DNA of 32,306 nt from Mesorhizobium sp. (GCA_004020545.1 SAQE01000064.1:1-32306); one strand, 5' to 3'. Positions 16,711 through 24,477 are shown, counted from the first letter of the stretch. Numbers and translations: made by a program. Notes: a model not told the origin generated them from the sequence alone.

Positions 16711-16953
16711 CGCCTGAGTAATGTGACCGCCTGCTCGCCCTTCGCGTCTCCTTGCATCCGATGCGATGAGAACGCCGGCTCAACTCCGATGTTAGGCATC
16801 GCGCTTCTGGCGGAGGAAATCGTCGCCGCCGCTCTGTCTTCGCCGCCATCGAAACGCGCCTGCTTCGGCAAGACGCAACGCTTCATCGAATTTCTGGGTG
16901 ACTGCTTGAAGCCGACTTAAGGCAGAAATCAACGTCCCCCTTGACGTACCTTT
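16711..16953. other. Gene-poor spacer
   Basis: I see no recognisable gene. The plus-strand frame 16723-16920 is open but has no motif, and no hairpin with a T-tract was found to end the operon. Confidence 0.4.
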
Positions 16954-17052
16954 ATGGACCGGATCTTTGCGGCGGCCAAAGCCGTGCTCGAACAAGACGG
17001 AATCTCGGGAGTCACCATCCGCAAGGTGGCGCAGAGCGCGCAGATGTCGACG
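16954..17052 (+). pseudogene. TetR-family regulator N-terminal remnant
   Basis: About 33 residues match the start of a TetR DNA-binding domain: IFAAAKAVLEQDGISG, then VTIRKVAQSAQMS, which is helix 1 to the recognition helix. The expected ...YxHFxxK continuation is lost and the frame runs into unrelated DNA at about 17050. No ligand domain follows. It is a broken gene end fused to the next remnant. Confidence 0.6.
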
Positions 17053-17069
17053 ATGTCGCCCCGATGCCG

Positions 17070-17425
17070 CGAACGGGGCCATGCTAGCAGGTGTGCCGGC
17101 GGGCGACTTCGGCATCGACGGCTAACAGCATGCGCGAATGGCCATCATGCGCGGCGTCGAAAACGAATTCGCCATGATGCGTCCCGCACACCATGGCCTG
17201 GTGATCGCCAGCGATGCGCAAGGCCGTGTCGTCGCCATGAAGGAGGTTGCGCCGACTGGCCTGACCATGGTGGTCACGGACCTTTCGCTCGGCCCCGGGC
17301 CGACGCTTTACACGCGGATCGGCGATCTCTTCGCGAGGTTGTGCGTCGCCTCAACACTTTCGATCGCCATTCTCTCGATGTTGAAACGTCGGCGCGCAGT
17401 CACGGCTGTCCCTGCGCAGGCCTGA
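17070..17425 (+). pseudogene. Apolipoprotein N-acyltransferase/nitrilase-like C-terminal remnant
   Basis: The plus-strand frame reads AGVPAGDFGIDG, then an in-frame TAA at 17123-17125, then QHARMAIMRGVENEFAMMRP, HGLVIASDAQGRVVA and GPTLYTRIGDLFA. This is the pattern of the C-terminal carbon-nitrogen-hydrolase region of Lnt-like proteins, where xxRGVENGFAxxR and SDxxGRxVA are typical. The normal Trp/Ile codon at the stop is destroyed and the N-terminal membrane segments and catalytic residues are missing. It is a pseudogene, unrelated to its neighbours. Confidence 0.6.
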
Positions 17426-17832
17426 TGCCGCCACCGGTTGCACGAGGTTCGGAGATCGAACCGACCCTTAAACTTGCTGGTCCCGTGATCGTCGACAGGA
17501 CGTTGAACGCTCGCGCAGTCGCTGGATCAGCCGACCTGCTCGACGGTCAACGCGCCTTTGAGGAGCGGCTTCAAAAGCGACTTTGCTGAGACCGAATGAG
17601 CGTGATCCATCGATCCAGGGTCCAAATGATCGTATTGATTTAGTCGGTTATGACGGTATTTTATTGGAGGGTTTGATTCGACCTCCGCCGTTCAAGGTGC
17701 CCGCGAAATGGCCGATAGGTGTCGATAGCTCACAGAATTTTTTCTGTCCGACCGTTGCCAAAAACCCAGTAAAATCAACGGGCTAACTTTTTGACAGCCT
17801 GATTTCCGGCGCTGGGAACGGCGAAGGCCACC
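17426..17832. other. Gene-free stretch before the integrase remnant
   Basis: No supported gene. The region 17620-17800 is more AT-rich than the surroundings. I looked for a tRNA 3' end as an attachment site for the integrase and saw none. Confidence 0.4.
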
Positions 17833-18285
17833 TTGCTGACGGACACGGCGCTTAAACATCTGAAATCTAAGGCAAAAGATTACAGGATCGCGGACCGTGA
17901 CGGTATGTACGTCCTGGTCAAAAGCTCGGGCGCGCTGACCTTCCGGTACGACTACCGAATGAACGGCCGTCGCGAGACCCGTGACGCTCGGCCAATACGG
18001 GCCTGACGGCATGACACTCGCCAGAGAATTGTGTCTGGATGCGCGTCGCATGGTGGGGGAGGGAATCTCGCCCGCGCAGGAGAGGCAGCGACAGAAGCGC
18101 CGCCTGAAGGAAGCCAAGAGCTTCGGTGAGTTCGGCGAGCGCTGGTTCAAGGAAGCGCGGATGGCCGACAGTACACCTGCCATGCGCCGGGCGACCGGCG
18201 ACTGGCGCAATCCGGCCCAACGCATCGGGATCCGGTTGACCATCGCCTTGCGTATGGCTGTTTCTGTCGACGCAACTATCGTCTA
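17833..18285 (+). pseudogene. Tyrosine integrase (P4-type) N-terminal remnant, frameshifted
   Basis: The first frame reads LLTDTALKHLKSKAKDY, then ADRDGMYVLVKSSG and LTFRYDYRMNGRRET, the DUF4102 arm-binding domain of P4-like integrases. A single-base frameshift near 17980 moves the continuation TLGQYGPDGMTLAREL, then ISPAQERQRQKRRL and FGEFGERWF, to the next frame. The catalytic domain with R-H-R-Y is absent; the frame ends at 18285 after about 150 codons. It marks the left border of the stress-gene block that begins immediately after it. Confidence 0.82.
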
Positions 18286-18903
18286 ATTCCGTTGGCCGTT
18301 CTGCAGCCCGGGCGGTTCCGTAAAGGGCTGGCCAAGGTGAACGGACTGAGGCGGCAGGGCGCCAGAGGTTGAGAAGGGCTCCACTGGCGAAACCTCGCCG
18401 CCCGCGGGCACAGCGCCATCCGGGAACTGCTGTGCGGCCATTTCCTGCGTCCACACGGCGAGGACACTTTGCTGGGTTGCCTCGGCAACGATGCAGTAGC
18501 CTCTGGGGTCGAGGATCGAAAGCACGGCGTGATCGTCGTTTCGCGCCAGGCGGAAGGCGCGGTCGACCACGTCAAGGCAGGCGGCCAATTGCCGGGCGTC
18601 TGCAAGGCGAGTGTTGCGCAGCATGTCGGAAAGTCGGAAAGCCTCGAGGCCCCGCTCGGCGATGTTTGTTCCCTTTCGACCCAGCTCGAAGAAGACGCTG
18701 ACGACAGGGAGCATGCCGCGGATCGAAGCGTAGATTGCCATGGCCTCCTGCGGATTGCAGGCGGCCAGATGCGGCGAGTCAGGCAGACCTGGTTCCGCCG
18801 ACGGAACGAGCCCCAGCGAATGGGCGACCTCATGTTCCAGCCATTGCCGCACTTCCGGCGGAGCGGTTCGGATCTGTTCGGGGCTTAAGGTGATACCGAC
18901 CAT
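18283..18903 (-). CDS. Conserved hypothetical protein (206 residues)
   Basis: I do not recognise a named domain. The N-terminus (ITLSPEQIRTAPPEVRQWLEHEV) looks helical and regulatory-protein-like, and the middle contains two amphipathic helical stretches (LPVVSVFFELGRKG, LADARQLAACLDVVDRAFRLAR). The C-terminal 50 residues are proline/glutamine-rich and probably disordered. No signal peptide or membrane segment. The ATG at 18903 has GGGAG eight bases upstream. A near-perfect FNR-type box lies 64 bases before the start, putting the gene with the downstream stress block. Its 3' end overlaps the integrase remnant by a few bases. Confidence 0.7.
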   Translation of the reverse strand: MVGITLSPEQIRTAPPEVRQWLEHEVAHSLGLVPSAEPGLPDSPHLAACNPQEAMAIYASIRGMLPVVSVFFELGRKGTNIAERGLEAFRLSDMLRNTRLADARQLAACLDVVDRAFRLARNDDHAVLSILDPRGYCIVAEATQQSVLAVWTQEMAAQQFPDGAVPAGGEVSPVEPFSTSGALPPQSVHLGQPFTEPPGLQNGQRN

Positions 18904-18960
18904 TTTGGCGTCTCCCGTTGTCTGCTTGCAGCATCAAGACAGCTTGGGGGCGCAACGACC

Positions 18961-18974
18961 TTGATCCGTGTCAA
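18961..18974. promoter_or_regulatory. FNR/FixK-type box, 9 of 10
   Basis: TTGATccgtGTCAA differs at one position from TTGAT-N4-ATCAA. Its centre lies 64 bases before the 206-residue gene on the minus strand. Confidence 0.6.
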
Positions 18975-19023
18975 GTCCGGCAGGAGGAGCCCAGCCGAAC
19001 CGGGGGCCACCTGGGTGCTCAGT

Positions 19024-19239
19024 TCACAAAAGCGAGAAATGCGAACCCAGGAAGACGAGGAACTGGCCGGTGATCAGGGGAACTCTCAAGACGGGGCCGG
19101 CCTCTCCGCTGCCCTGGACTGGTTGTCCGCGCACGCACGGATGCGCCTTCAGCACATCCCTCCAGATGGTTGGAAAATCCGATCCCTTGCTTCTTTCGGC
19201 GTTGCACGTATCGACAAGCCTCGCGACGGCTATTCTCAT
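19024..19239 (-). CDS. Small conserved hypothetical protein (71 residues)
   Basis: The protein begins MRIAVARLVDTCNAERSKG, continues with FPTIWRDVLKAHP and ends with a hydrophobic VLRVPLITGQFLVFLG segment. Composition and codon use look like a real gene, and I recall similar short proteins in rhizobial genomes but no function. The ATG at 19239 is preferred over an in-frame TTG three bases earlier; GAGG lies about 12 bases upstream. A perfect FNR-type box is centred 68 bases before the start. Confidence 0.6.
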   Translation of the reverse strand: MRIAVARLVDTCNAERSKGSDFPTIWRDVLKAHPCVRGQPVQGSGEAGPVLRVPLITGQFLVFLGSHFSLL

Positions 19240-19300
19240 CAAGCAGAGTTACCTCAAATGCGTCGTTGCAGGACATATGACTGAATATGACGGGAAGAAT

Positions 19301-19314
19301 TTGATTTCGATCAA
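19301..19314. promoter_or_regulatory. FNR/FixK-type box, perfect
   Basis: TTGATttcgATCAA matches the consensus at all ten positions and is centred 68 bases upstream of the 71-residue gene. Confidence 0.7.
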
Positions 19315-19331
19315 TGCATCGAAAAGAACCC

Positions 19332-19541
19332 TCATAACGGCACCCACGCATTTCCTTCCTTGCGGTAGCGGTGCTTCACCGCGGCCCATGCGACCCGGTG
19401 GGCGATTTCCTCTCGCTTCTGCCCGCGGTCCGCATATTCGTCCCAGGCGTTGTTGAAGGCAGCGCGATAGATTTCCCTCGCATGAAGCGGGAGATATTCG
19501 CTGATTGGCGGCGGAAGGTCCGTGATCGAGGCATATGGCAT
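19332..19541 (-). CDS. chaB: ChaB-family protein
   Basis: This 69-residue protein matches the ChaB fold along its length: MPYASITDLPPPI, LPLHAREIYRAAFNNAWDEY, a charged turn, and EEIAHRVAWAAVKHRYRK. In enterobacteria chaB lies beside the cation antiporter gene chaA and was named a regulator of it, but no antiporter gene is present here, so the role is open. Single-gene ChaB proteins occur in rhizobial stress clusters. The start at 19541 has only a weak ribosome site. A half-conserved FNR box lies 81 bases upstream. Confidence 0.88.
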   Translation of the reverse strand: MPYASITDLPPPISEYLPLHAREIYRAAFNNAWDEYADRGQKREEIAHRVAWAAVKHRYRKEGNAWVPL

Positions 19542-19615
19542 TGTTGCGCTTTCTTATTGAGGGGCCGGTGCGGGTCATCGCTAACGACATCTAAGGACTG
19601 CTGTAAGCGCAAGCT

Positions 19616-19629
19616 TTGATTCCGCGCAA
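19616..19629. promoter_or_regulatory. Degenerate FNR/FixK-type box, 8 of 10
   Basis: TTGATtccgCGCAA keeps the left half and the CAA of the right half. It is centred 81 bases upstream of chaB. Weak on its own; supported by the series of similar sites nearby. Confidence 0.35.
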
Positions 19630-19747
19630 AGACGGACCTAGGCGGCCAGGGCAGTCTGGCGGGTGACGGTCGTCGGCGTTGGGGGTTGGCTGTGGCCCGA
19701 TCCGGGCCTGCTGGCGGCAGTGCGACGATCGGCCGTCACAAGGAAAC

Positions 19748-19784
19748 GGCCGGCGCCTTCATTGGGTGGGGGAAGGCGCCGGCC
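19748..19784. terminator. Perfect 13-bp inverted repeat
   Basis: GGCCGGCGCCTTC (19748-19760) and GAAGGCGCCGGCC (19772-19784) flank an 11-base loop. On the minus strand the stem is followed by GTTTCC, only a weak T-run. It lies about 125 bases past the stop of the 58-residue minus-strand gene and may end that transcript. It could instead be a dispersed extragenic repeat. Confidence 0.5.
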
Positions 19785-19908
19785 TGGCGGAGCGCGCATG
19801 GGTTGGGTAAACGCGCACCGATTTCATTGGGTCTCCCGACCGTGTGAATTCGTAGCTCTGGGGCCGAAGACGGGCCGTTGGCCTGTCAGTCAGTTCGATG
19901 ACGCAGAT

Positions 19909-20085
19909 TCATTTCCCAGCGTCCTCGCGCGGGGTGATTTGCATTCCCAGAGCATTCTCGGCCGTCTGGAAAGACGTTTTCGCTTCGGCCGCATGCGTGG
20001 CGACGATCGTGTCGCCGTTCATCTCCTTCACCCGGCAAGCCTTGACGCCACCCTGACTGGGGCACTCGGAATTGCTGTGTGTCAC
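19909..20085 (-). CDS. Small hypothetical protein (58 residues), coupled to upstream gene
   Basis: A GTG start at 20085 overlaps the stop of the 80-residue gene in the classic GTGA arrangement, and the frame runs 58 codons to TGA at 19911-19909. The product has two cysteines near the start (SECPSQGGVKAC) and a helical VATHAAEAKTSFQTAENALGMQI segment. It has no recognised domain. The overlap and the good codon use are the reasons to call it. Confidence 0.5.
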   Translation of the reverse strand: MTHSNSECPSQGGVKACRVKEMNGDTIVATHAAEAKTSFQTAENALGMQITPREDAGK

Positions 20086-20324
20086 AAGCTTGTTCCGTTA
20101 CGCCATTGACGCCAATGCGTAGGCTGCACCACCACGGGCCTCTCCGTGTCGGAGGCTATCCACCTCGATCCTTCCCGACGGCACGGGAACCTCAAAGCGG
20201 CAACCTTGCCCTCTTCAATTACCGCCAACTGGAGGTCGAGACCGAAAGGCGCACTATCTATTGTTATCCAACTGTTCACTTCGGCCCCACCGATTGAGCA
20301 CTCATCTATCCATGTGGATGACAC
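20082..20324 (-). CDS. Small hypothetical protein (80 residues)
   Basis: The product contains FGLDLQLAVIEEGKVAALRFPCRREGS followed by a basic, tryptophan-rich C-terminus ending WRQWRNGTSL. The beta-strand-like centre suggests a compact globular protein. The GTG at 20324 is the first start in frame; I see no convincing ribosome site, so the true N-terminus is uncertain. No family recognised. It overlaps the 58-residue gene by four bases, so the pair is probably one transcript. Confidence 0.55.
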   Translation of the reverse strand: MSSTWIDECSIGGAEVNSWITIDSAPFGLDLQLAVIEEGKVAALRFPCRREGSRWIASDTERPVVVQPTHWRQWRNGTSL

Positions 20325-20366
20325 GAAAACACTTACATAAGTTGGTATCTCGGCTGCTGCGCTCTG

Positions 20367-20600
20367 ATGGAAGAGAAAGACAAGTTCGCCCGGCTATCGG
20401 AGCTTCTGGACATCCTGGACCAGAACTTCTTCCGGATTGGCGACCCCGCAGTTGAACAGAGGGCCAGAGTTAACCGTCTGCAATCGGATGGCAACGACAC
20501 AGTTCTCGCGCGACGACACCTTGCGAATCTCGAAGACCTCTACGAGCTGTTCCTCCTGACAAGACGAATCGTTTCTAACGATACTGAGCGTCGGGCCTGA
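20367..20600 (+). CDS. Small hypothetical protein (77 residues)
   Basis: A mostly helical, charged protein (MEEKDKFARLSELLDILDQNFF, then two further helices around ARRHLANLEDLYELFLLTRR). The leucine-rich heptad spacing could support a coiled coil or dimer. No signal peptide, no known domain. It is divergent from the 80-residue gene and convergent with the Crp/Fnr gene. Ribosome site weak. Confidence 0.5.
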   Translation: MEEKDKFARLSELLDILDQNFFRIGDPAVEQRARVNRLQSDGNDTVLARRHLANLEDLYELFLLTRRIVSNDTERRA

Positions 20601-20607
20601 TCCAAGA

Positions 20608-20628
20608 CGAAGCTGGACGACAGCTTCG
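20608..20628. terminator. Hairpin between convergent genes
   Basis: CGAAGCTG (20608-20615) and CAGCTTCG (20621-20628) form a perfect 8-bp stem with a 5-base loop, placed between the stop of the plus-strand 77-residue gene and the stop of the minus-strand regulator. No T-tract follows on either strand, so a bidirectional terminator is only likely. Confidence 0.4.
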
Positions 20629-20630
20629 CC

Positions 20631-21380
20631 CTACGCGAACAGGTAGGCCGGATCGAACTCCGCCAGGTCACGAAGCCGCTGCGGCTGCAGGATCTCAAGA
20701 TGGTGCCTGTGAAGCCTGATCAAGCCGTCCCTGCGAAGTTGCTGAAGAACGCGATTCACGTGGACACCGCTCATCCCCGTTGCGTCGGCTATTACTTCGT
20801 GAGTCAACGGCAGATCGAAGGAGTGATCTCCCACCAGTTCGACGCGTCGAAGCCGCGCATGCAACTCACAAAACAGGTGAGCGAGGTGTGTGGCCTTGTC
20901 GTGCCGTCCCATATAGGCAAGCCATATCCGCAACGTTGATTGTTCGATGAGGGCGATGTTGAGAAAGGCGCTGGCAAGCCTGGGATGAGCCACCGTGGCG
21001 GCGGCGAGAGCCGAGCGGTTGAGCAGCGTGACGCTGGCTGACGTGAGCGCGGTCACTCGGCCAACGGAACCGTGCCCCAATGCCGACAAGTCGCAAGGAT
21101 CGCCGACGACAAGGAAGTCCGTTATCTGCCGCGAGCCGTCCTTGAACGAGATCGAGCGCGCGGCCCAACCGTCCGTCATAACGTGAAGATGTGATGGGCA
21201 CTTGTCGGAGTCAAAGATCGTTTCGCCGCGGCCATAGGTCTTGATGCCCGTAACCGTGCTGGCCAGGGCATCTCGGTCCGCGCTGACAAGCGGCGCGCCA
21301 CGCACACGGGTGATCAAAGCGTCCAGCGACAAGGGATATCTCTCTTCGAAGTCACGAAAGCAGCCGGGGACCGGAAGCAT
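20631..21380 (-). CDS. Crp/Fnr-family transcriptional regulator
   Basis: This 249-residue protein has an N-terminal cyclic-nucleotide-binding-type beta-roll (about residues 35-125: KTYGRGETIFDSD, HVMTDGWAARSI, ITDFLVVGDPCDL) and a C-terminal winged helix (about 165-235: LTHEVIADATGMSGVHVNRVLQQLRRDGLI). Cysteines are scattered and do not form the iron-sulfur pattern of Fnr. Aligned to Fnr, the recognition-helix E-SR residues read V, N, R, so TTGAT recognition by this protein is doubtful. The ATG at 21380 is used; an upstream TTG adds three codons. A 9-of-10 FNR-type box sits 44 bases before the start, so another FixK/Fnr may control it. Confidence 0.88.
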   Translation of the reverse strand: MLPVPGCFRDFEERYPLSLDALITRVRGAPLVSADRDALASTVTGIKTYGRGETIFDSDKCPSHLHVMTDGWAARSISFKDGSRQITDFLVVGDPCDLSALGHGSVGRVTALTSASVTLLNRSALAAATVAHPRLASAFLNIALIEQSTLRIWLAYMGRHDKATHLAHLFCELHARLRRVELVGDHSFDLPLTHEVIADATGMSGVHVNRVLQQLRRDGLIRLHRHHLEILQPQRLRDLAEFDPAYLFA

Positions 21381-21417
21381 CGGACACAATCATTGCCACT
21401 GGTCGGGTGAGCGGTAC

Positions 21418-21431
21418 TTGACAGGGATCAA
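21418..21431. promoter_or_regulatory. FNR/FixK-type box, 9 of 10
   Basis: TTGACagggATCAA, one mismatch, is centred 44 bases before the Crp/Fnr gene on the minus strand. Confidence 0.55.
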
Positions 21432-21510
21432 ACTCGTCCTGCCCAGGCGGTCTCTGCTAGCCGAAGCCATCGCCCGTTATTGCGCACTGCGCCCAGTGTT
21501 TCCTGCAATT

Positions 21511-21524
21511 TTGATCTTGGACAA
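21511..21524. promoter_or_regulatory. Degenerate FNR/FixK-type box, 8 of 10
   Basis: TTGATcttgGACAA is centred 71 bases upstream of the lipoprotein gene. Two right-half mismatches, but the distance fits the rest of the series. Confidence 0.4.
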
Positions 21525-21588
21525 AGCGAATGCTCATGCGGGCTGTCAAAAGCACTCCTGTTTATGACTATTCGTCAGGAGCGGACCA

Positions 21589-21792
21589 ATGAAAACTATT
21601 ATCATCGCATCGCTAAGCTTGGTGCTTGCCGGCTGCGTCAATGAAAGTCGTGAGGTCTCCGTCCCAGGTCACGCCTACAAGACCGAACGCGGATGCAAGC
21701 GCCACGAAAGCCCGTCGAAATTCGATCCTAACTGCGATTGCCCCTCGAAGGGTTACAAGGATTTCAAGCAGCCGATACCGTGTCCGCTGTAA
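21589..21792 (+). CDS. Small secreted lipoprotein
   Basis: The 67-residue precursor has a short basic start, a hydrophobic core and the lipobox LAGC with Cys at position 16, so a mature lipoprotein of 52 residues is expected. The mature part holds three more cysteines in a C-x(n)-CDC-type cluster (RGCKRHE, DPNCDCPSKGY, PIPCPL), possibly a disulfide or metal site. The ATG at 21589 has AGGAG eight bases before it. I know no named family. Divergent from the Crp/Fnr gene, with an FNR-type box 71 bases upstream. Confidence 0.72.
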   Translation: MKTIIIASLSLVLAGCVNESREVSVPGHAYKTERGCKRHESPSKFDPNCDCPSKGYKDFKQPIPCPL

Positions 21793-21990
21793 CGAAAGGG
21801 GGGCCTGCAGAATGCATAAATGCGCGGGCTTCCTTGTTTCAGCCACGCTCAATAGATCTGAAGATGGTGCAGGAGGCTTTCTACCACCTTCGCCATCAAA
21901 GTTCTTGCGCTGAGCGGGGGCCTGTGCCCGTCGCGGGGCGCGGCACAGAGGCATGGTGTCTGTGTTGACGCGGATCAAGTCGCGCGCAAG
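21793..21990. other. Spacer without supported gene
   Basis: Nothing recognisable. Short frames here have no motif; a trace resembling the start of the CheB remnant may extend into its last 60 bases. Confidence 0.4.
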
Positions 21991-22123
21991 ACAAGTTTCG
22001 CAACCGGACCGTCGATCTCCTGTTCACGTCGGTCGCCATGCACGCGCGGACCCGCGCTATTGGCGTCGTGCTGCGAGGCGCTTTGAGCGACAGGTCGCGC
22101 GGCCTTGCCGAAATCCACCTAGC
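21991..22123 (+). pseudogene. CheB-type methylesterase remnant
   Basis: The frame reads RTVDLLFTSVAMHARTRAIGVVLRGALSDRSRGLAEIH, corresponding to the VDxLFxSVA and GVVLSGxLxDGxxGLxxI blocks of CheB methylesterase domains. The catalytic GxSxGG region upstream is absent, the key glycines and the aspartate context are altered, and the frame continues into unrelated sequence. It is a scar from an unrelated gene. Confidence 0.6.
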
Positions 22124-22395
22124 GGCGCGCCTAGCAGACACAGCGGCCTCTTGCATCGTCAAACGCGGACGCGCCCAAGATCGACGCAGATTAGTGGCGC
22201 GCCTGGCGCGATGGCGGTGACCTGGACCGACACGGACCAGAGGATGCTCCTTCAGGCAGCCGATCAAACTCCGCAACCTGACAGCGACAGCCGGTTGGTT
22301 TCGATCAGCAGATCGGTTTCTTGCAGCAAGGAAGCGTCCATCGGTCACTCGAATTGAGCCGCGCACCTTGTGTTCGCGACAAACCCTGGCACTCC

Positions 22396-22409
22396 TTGAC
22401 TTCGCTCAA
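22396..22409. promoter_or_regulatory. Degenerate FNR/FixK-type box, 8 of 10
   Basis: TTGACttcgCTCAA is centred 107 bases before the ftsH-like start codon, the longest spacing of the series. Confidence 0.35.
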
Positions 22410-22509
22410 AGTCGGAACGGCGAGCCGCGGATAGGCTCCTAACGCGGCCGAGAAGCACCGACGCCTGCTGACCCGCCACCAGAACAGTACAATTCCGCCG
22501 GAGGCGGGC

Positions 22510-24342
22510 ATGGACAAGAAGCATAGTTTCAACATCGGCTATTTCATCCTCGCGCTGGTCCTGATGGGCCTGTTTCAGGTCTGGCTTGGCTGGCGGGATG
22601 TCGCGCAGCTCTCCTACAGCGACGTCATGCGGCTGGTCGGGGAGGGCAAGGTCGCCTCCGTGACGCTGACTGAAACGACAATCCAGGGCCAGTTCAGGGA
22701 CCCACAGGACGGCAAAAGCGTCTTCGTCGCCGCACGCGTCGATCCGGCATCAGCCGAAGCCTTCGAGAAGGCCGGCGTGAAGGTATCAGGCGGCACCGAC
22801 AGCAATTGGCTGACCACCATCCTGTCATGGATCCTGCCGGCGCTGATCTTCTTCGGCCTCTGGATGTTTCTTTTCCGCGGCTTCGCCGAACGGCAAGGCA
22901 TGGGCGGATTGATCAACATAGGCAAGTCCAAGGCCAAGATCTATGTCGAGAGACAGACCGGCGTGACCTTCGACGACGTCGCCGGCGTCGACGAAGCCAA
23001 ACTCGAGCTCAAGGAAATCGTCTCCTTCCTGAAGGACAAGGACAAATATGGCCGGCTTGGCGCGCGGATCCCCAAGGGCACTCTCCTGGTGGGGCCGCCC
23101 GGCACCGGCAAGACTCTGATGGCGCGCGCGGTGGCGGGCGAGGCGGGCGTACCCTTCTTCTCGATCTCGGGTTCCGAGTTCGTCGAGATGTTCGTCGGTG
23201 TGGGCGCGGCACGCGTTCGAGATCTTTTCGAGCAGGCAAGGCAGGCCGCGCCATGCATCATCTTCATCGACGAGCTGGACGCGCTCGGGCGAGCACGCAG
23301 CCCTTTCGCGGGCTACGGTGGGGCTGACGAGAAGGAGCAGACGCTCAACCAGCTCCTGTCGGAGCTGGACGGGTTCGATCCTCGCATTGGCATCGTGCTT
23401 CTTGCCGCCACCAATCGGCCGGAAATCCTTGATCCGGCGCTTACCCGCGCGGGGCGCTTCGATCGCCAGGTGGTGATCGACAGGCCTGACCGGAAGGGAC
23501 GCGAGGCCATCCTCAAGGTCCATGTTCGCAGCGTTGCGGTGGCGCCCAGCGTGGACATCGGCGAGGTGGCAGGCATCACGCCGGGGTTCACCGGCGCGGA
23601 CCTCGCCAATCTCGTCAACGAGGCCGCGATCTTCGCCACCCGGCGCAACGCCGACAAGGTGACGATGGATGACTTCACCAACGCTGTGGAGCGTATCGTC
23701 GCCGGTTCCGAGCGCAAGAGCAGGCTGCTTAATCCGGCGGAGCGTGAGAGGGTCGCCTATCACGAAATGGGGCATGCGCTTGCCGCGGCTGCGCTTGTCA
23801 AAACAGATCCCGTGCACAAGGTGTCGATCATCCCGCGCTCGATCGGCGCGCTCGGCTACACCATGCAGCGCCCGACCGACGACCGGTTCCTGATCACCCA
23901 AGGGGAATTGAGGGAGCGGATGATCGCCCTTCTGGCAGGCCGGGCGGCGGAGGATATCGTCTATGGCGAGGTCTCGACCGGGGCAGCCGACGATCTGGCC
24001 AAAGCAACGGATGTGGCACGCCAGAGCGTCACGCGGTTCGGCATGAGCCCTTCCGTGGGACAGGCCGTCCTCGAGGAACAGAAGCAGCAATGGCTGGGAG
24101 ACGGGTCGCTGAACAAGCGCGACTATTCCGAGGCCACTGCCCGTGAAGTCGATCTCGCAGTTCGCCAGATGCTGGACGATGCCTACGCGGCGGCGCAGGA
24201 TCTGCTCAGATCCCGGATAGCCGACCTCAAGGCAGGCGCCAGTCTGCTTCTCAAACATGAGACCATCACCCCTGACGATTTCCCGCCGCTGCGGCGCGCC
24301 ACGCCGATTGTGGCCGCGACCGGAAAGACGGTGTCGGCGTGA
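22510..24342 (+). CDS. ftsH: Accessory ATP-dependent zinc metalloprotease FtsH
   Basis: This 610-residue membrane AAA protease has two transmembrane segments (about 9-27 and 103-123) around a small periplasmic domain. The AAA module has Walker A GPPGTGKT (195-202), pore motif FVG (228-230), Walker [10 protein letters not shown] (250-258) and a second region of homology with [11 protein letters not shown] and RAGRFDR. The peptidase site is YHEMGHAL (418-422 being the HEXXH) with a later zinc aspartate in [12 protein letters not shown]. Usual housekeeping FtsH reads HEAGH; the Met variant and shorter length suggest a specialised paralogue. It stands alone downstream of a weak FNR-type box and degrades damaged or unassembled membrane proteins in known homologues. 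Confidence 0.93.
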   Translation: MDKKHSFNIGYFILALVLMGLFQVWLGWRDVAQLSYSDVMRLVGEGKVASVTLTETTIQGQFRDPQDGKSVFVAARVDPASAEAFEKAGVKVSGGTDSNWLTTILSWILPALIFFGLWMFLFRGFAERQGMGGLINIGKSKAKIYVERQTGVTFDDVAGVDEAKLELKEIVSFLKDKDKYGRLGARIPKGTLLVGPPGTGKTLMARAVAGEAGVPFFSISGSEFVEMFVGVGAARVRDLFEQARQAAPCIIFIDELDALGRARSPFAGYGGADEKEQTLNQLLSELDGFDPRIGIVLLAATNRPEILDPALTRAGRFDRQVVIDRPDRKGREAILKVHVRSVAVAPSVDIGEVAGITPGFTGADLANLVNEAAIFATRRNADKVTMDDFTNAVERIVAGSERKSRLLNPAERERVAYHEMGHALAAAALVKTDPVHKVSIIPRSIGALGYTMQRPTDDRFLITQGELRERMIALLAGRAAEDIVYGEVSTGAADDLAKATDVARQSVTRFGMSPSVGQAVLEEQKQQWLGDGSLNKRDYSEATAREVDLAVRQMLDDAYAAAQDLLRSRIADLKAGASLLLKHETITPDDFPPLRRATPIVAATGKTVSA

Positions 24343-24390
24343 CATATCACCTGACCCGCCGGCGGGCGGTGGGCGCAATCCCCTTGGCAT

Positions 24391-24404
24391 TTGATCACGA
24401 TCAA
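24391..24404. promoter_or_regulatory. FNR/FixK-type box, perfect
   Basis: TTGATcacgATCAA is a perfect match centred 80 bases before the BON-domain gene, which heads the BON-XRE-prs operon. Confidence 0.72.
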
Positions 24405-24477
24405 CGTCGTCGCGTGAAACAGGAGTCAGAGTTTTTCATCAAGCAAAGCGGTGTCCCTGAAACGGCGAGGTGGAAAA

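Noticed and set aside
17592-17832. Possible tRNA attachment site for the integrase
   Set aside because: No cloverleaf or conserved T-arm sequence was found on either strand.
19663-20109. 148-codon plus-strand frame over the hairpin
   Set aside because: Composition is not protein-like, it runs through the 13-bp inverted repeat and opposes the coupled minus-strand pair, which has better evidence.
24339-24375. GC-rich palindrome after ftsH as a terminator
   Set aside because: The CCCGCCGGCGGG core has almost no loop and no T-tract follows.
22825-24390. 521-codon minus-strand frame opposite ftsH
   Set aside because: It is the antisense shadow of a strongly conserved gene, with histidine/arginine-rich sequence and no recognisable domain.
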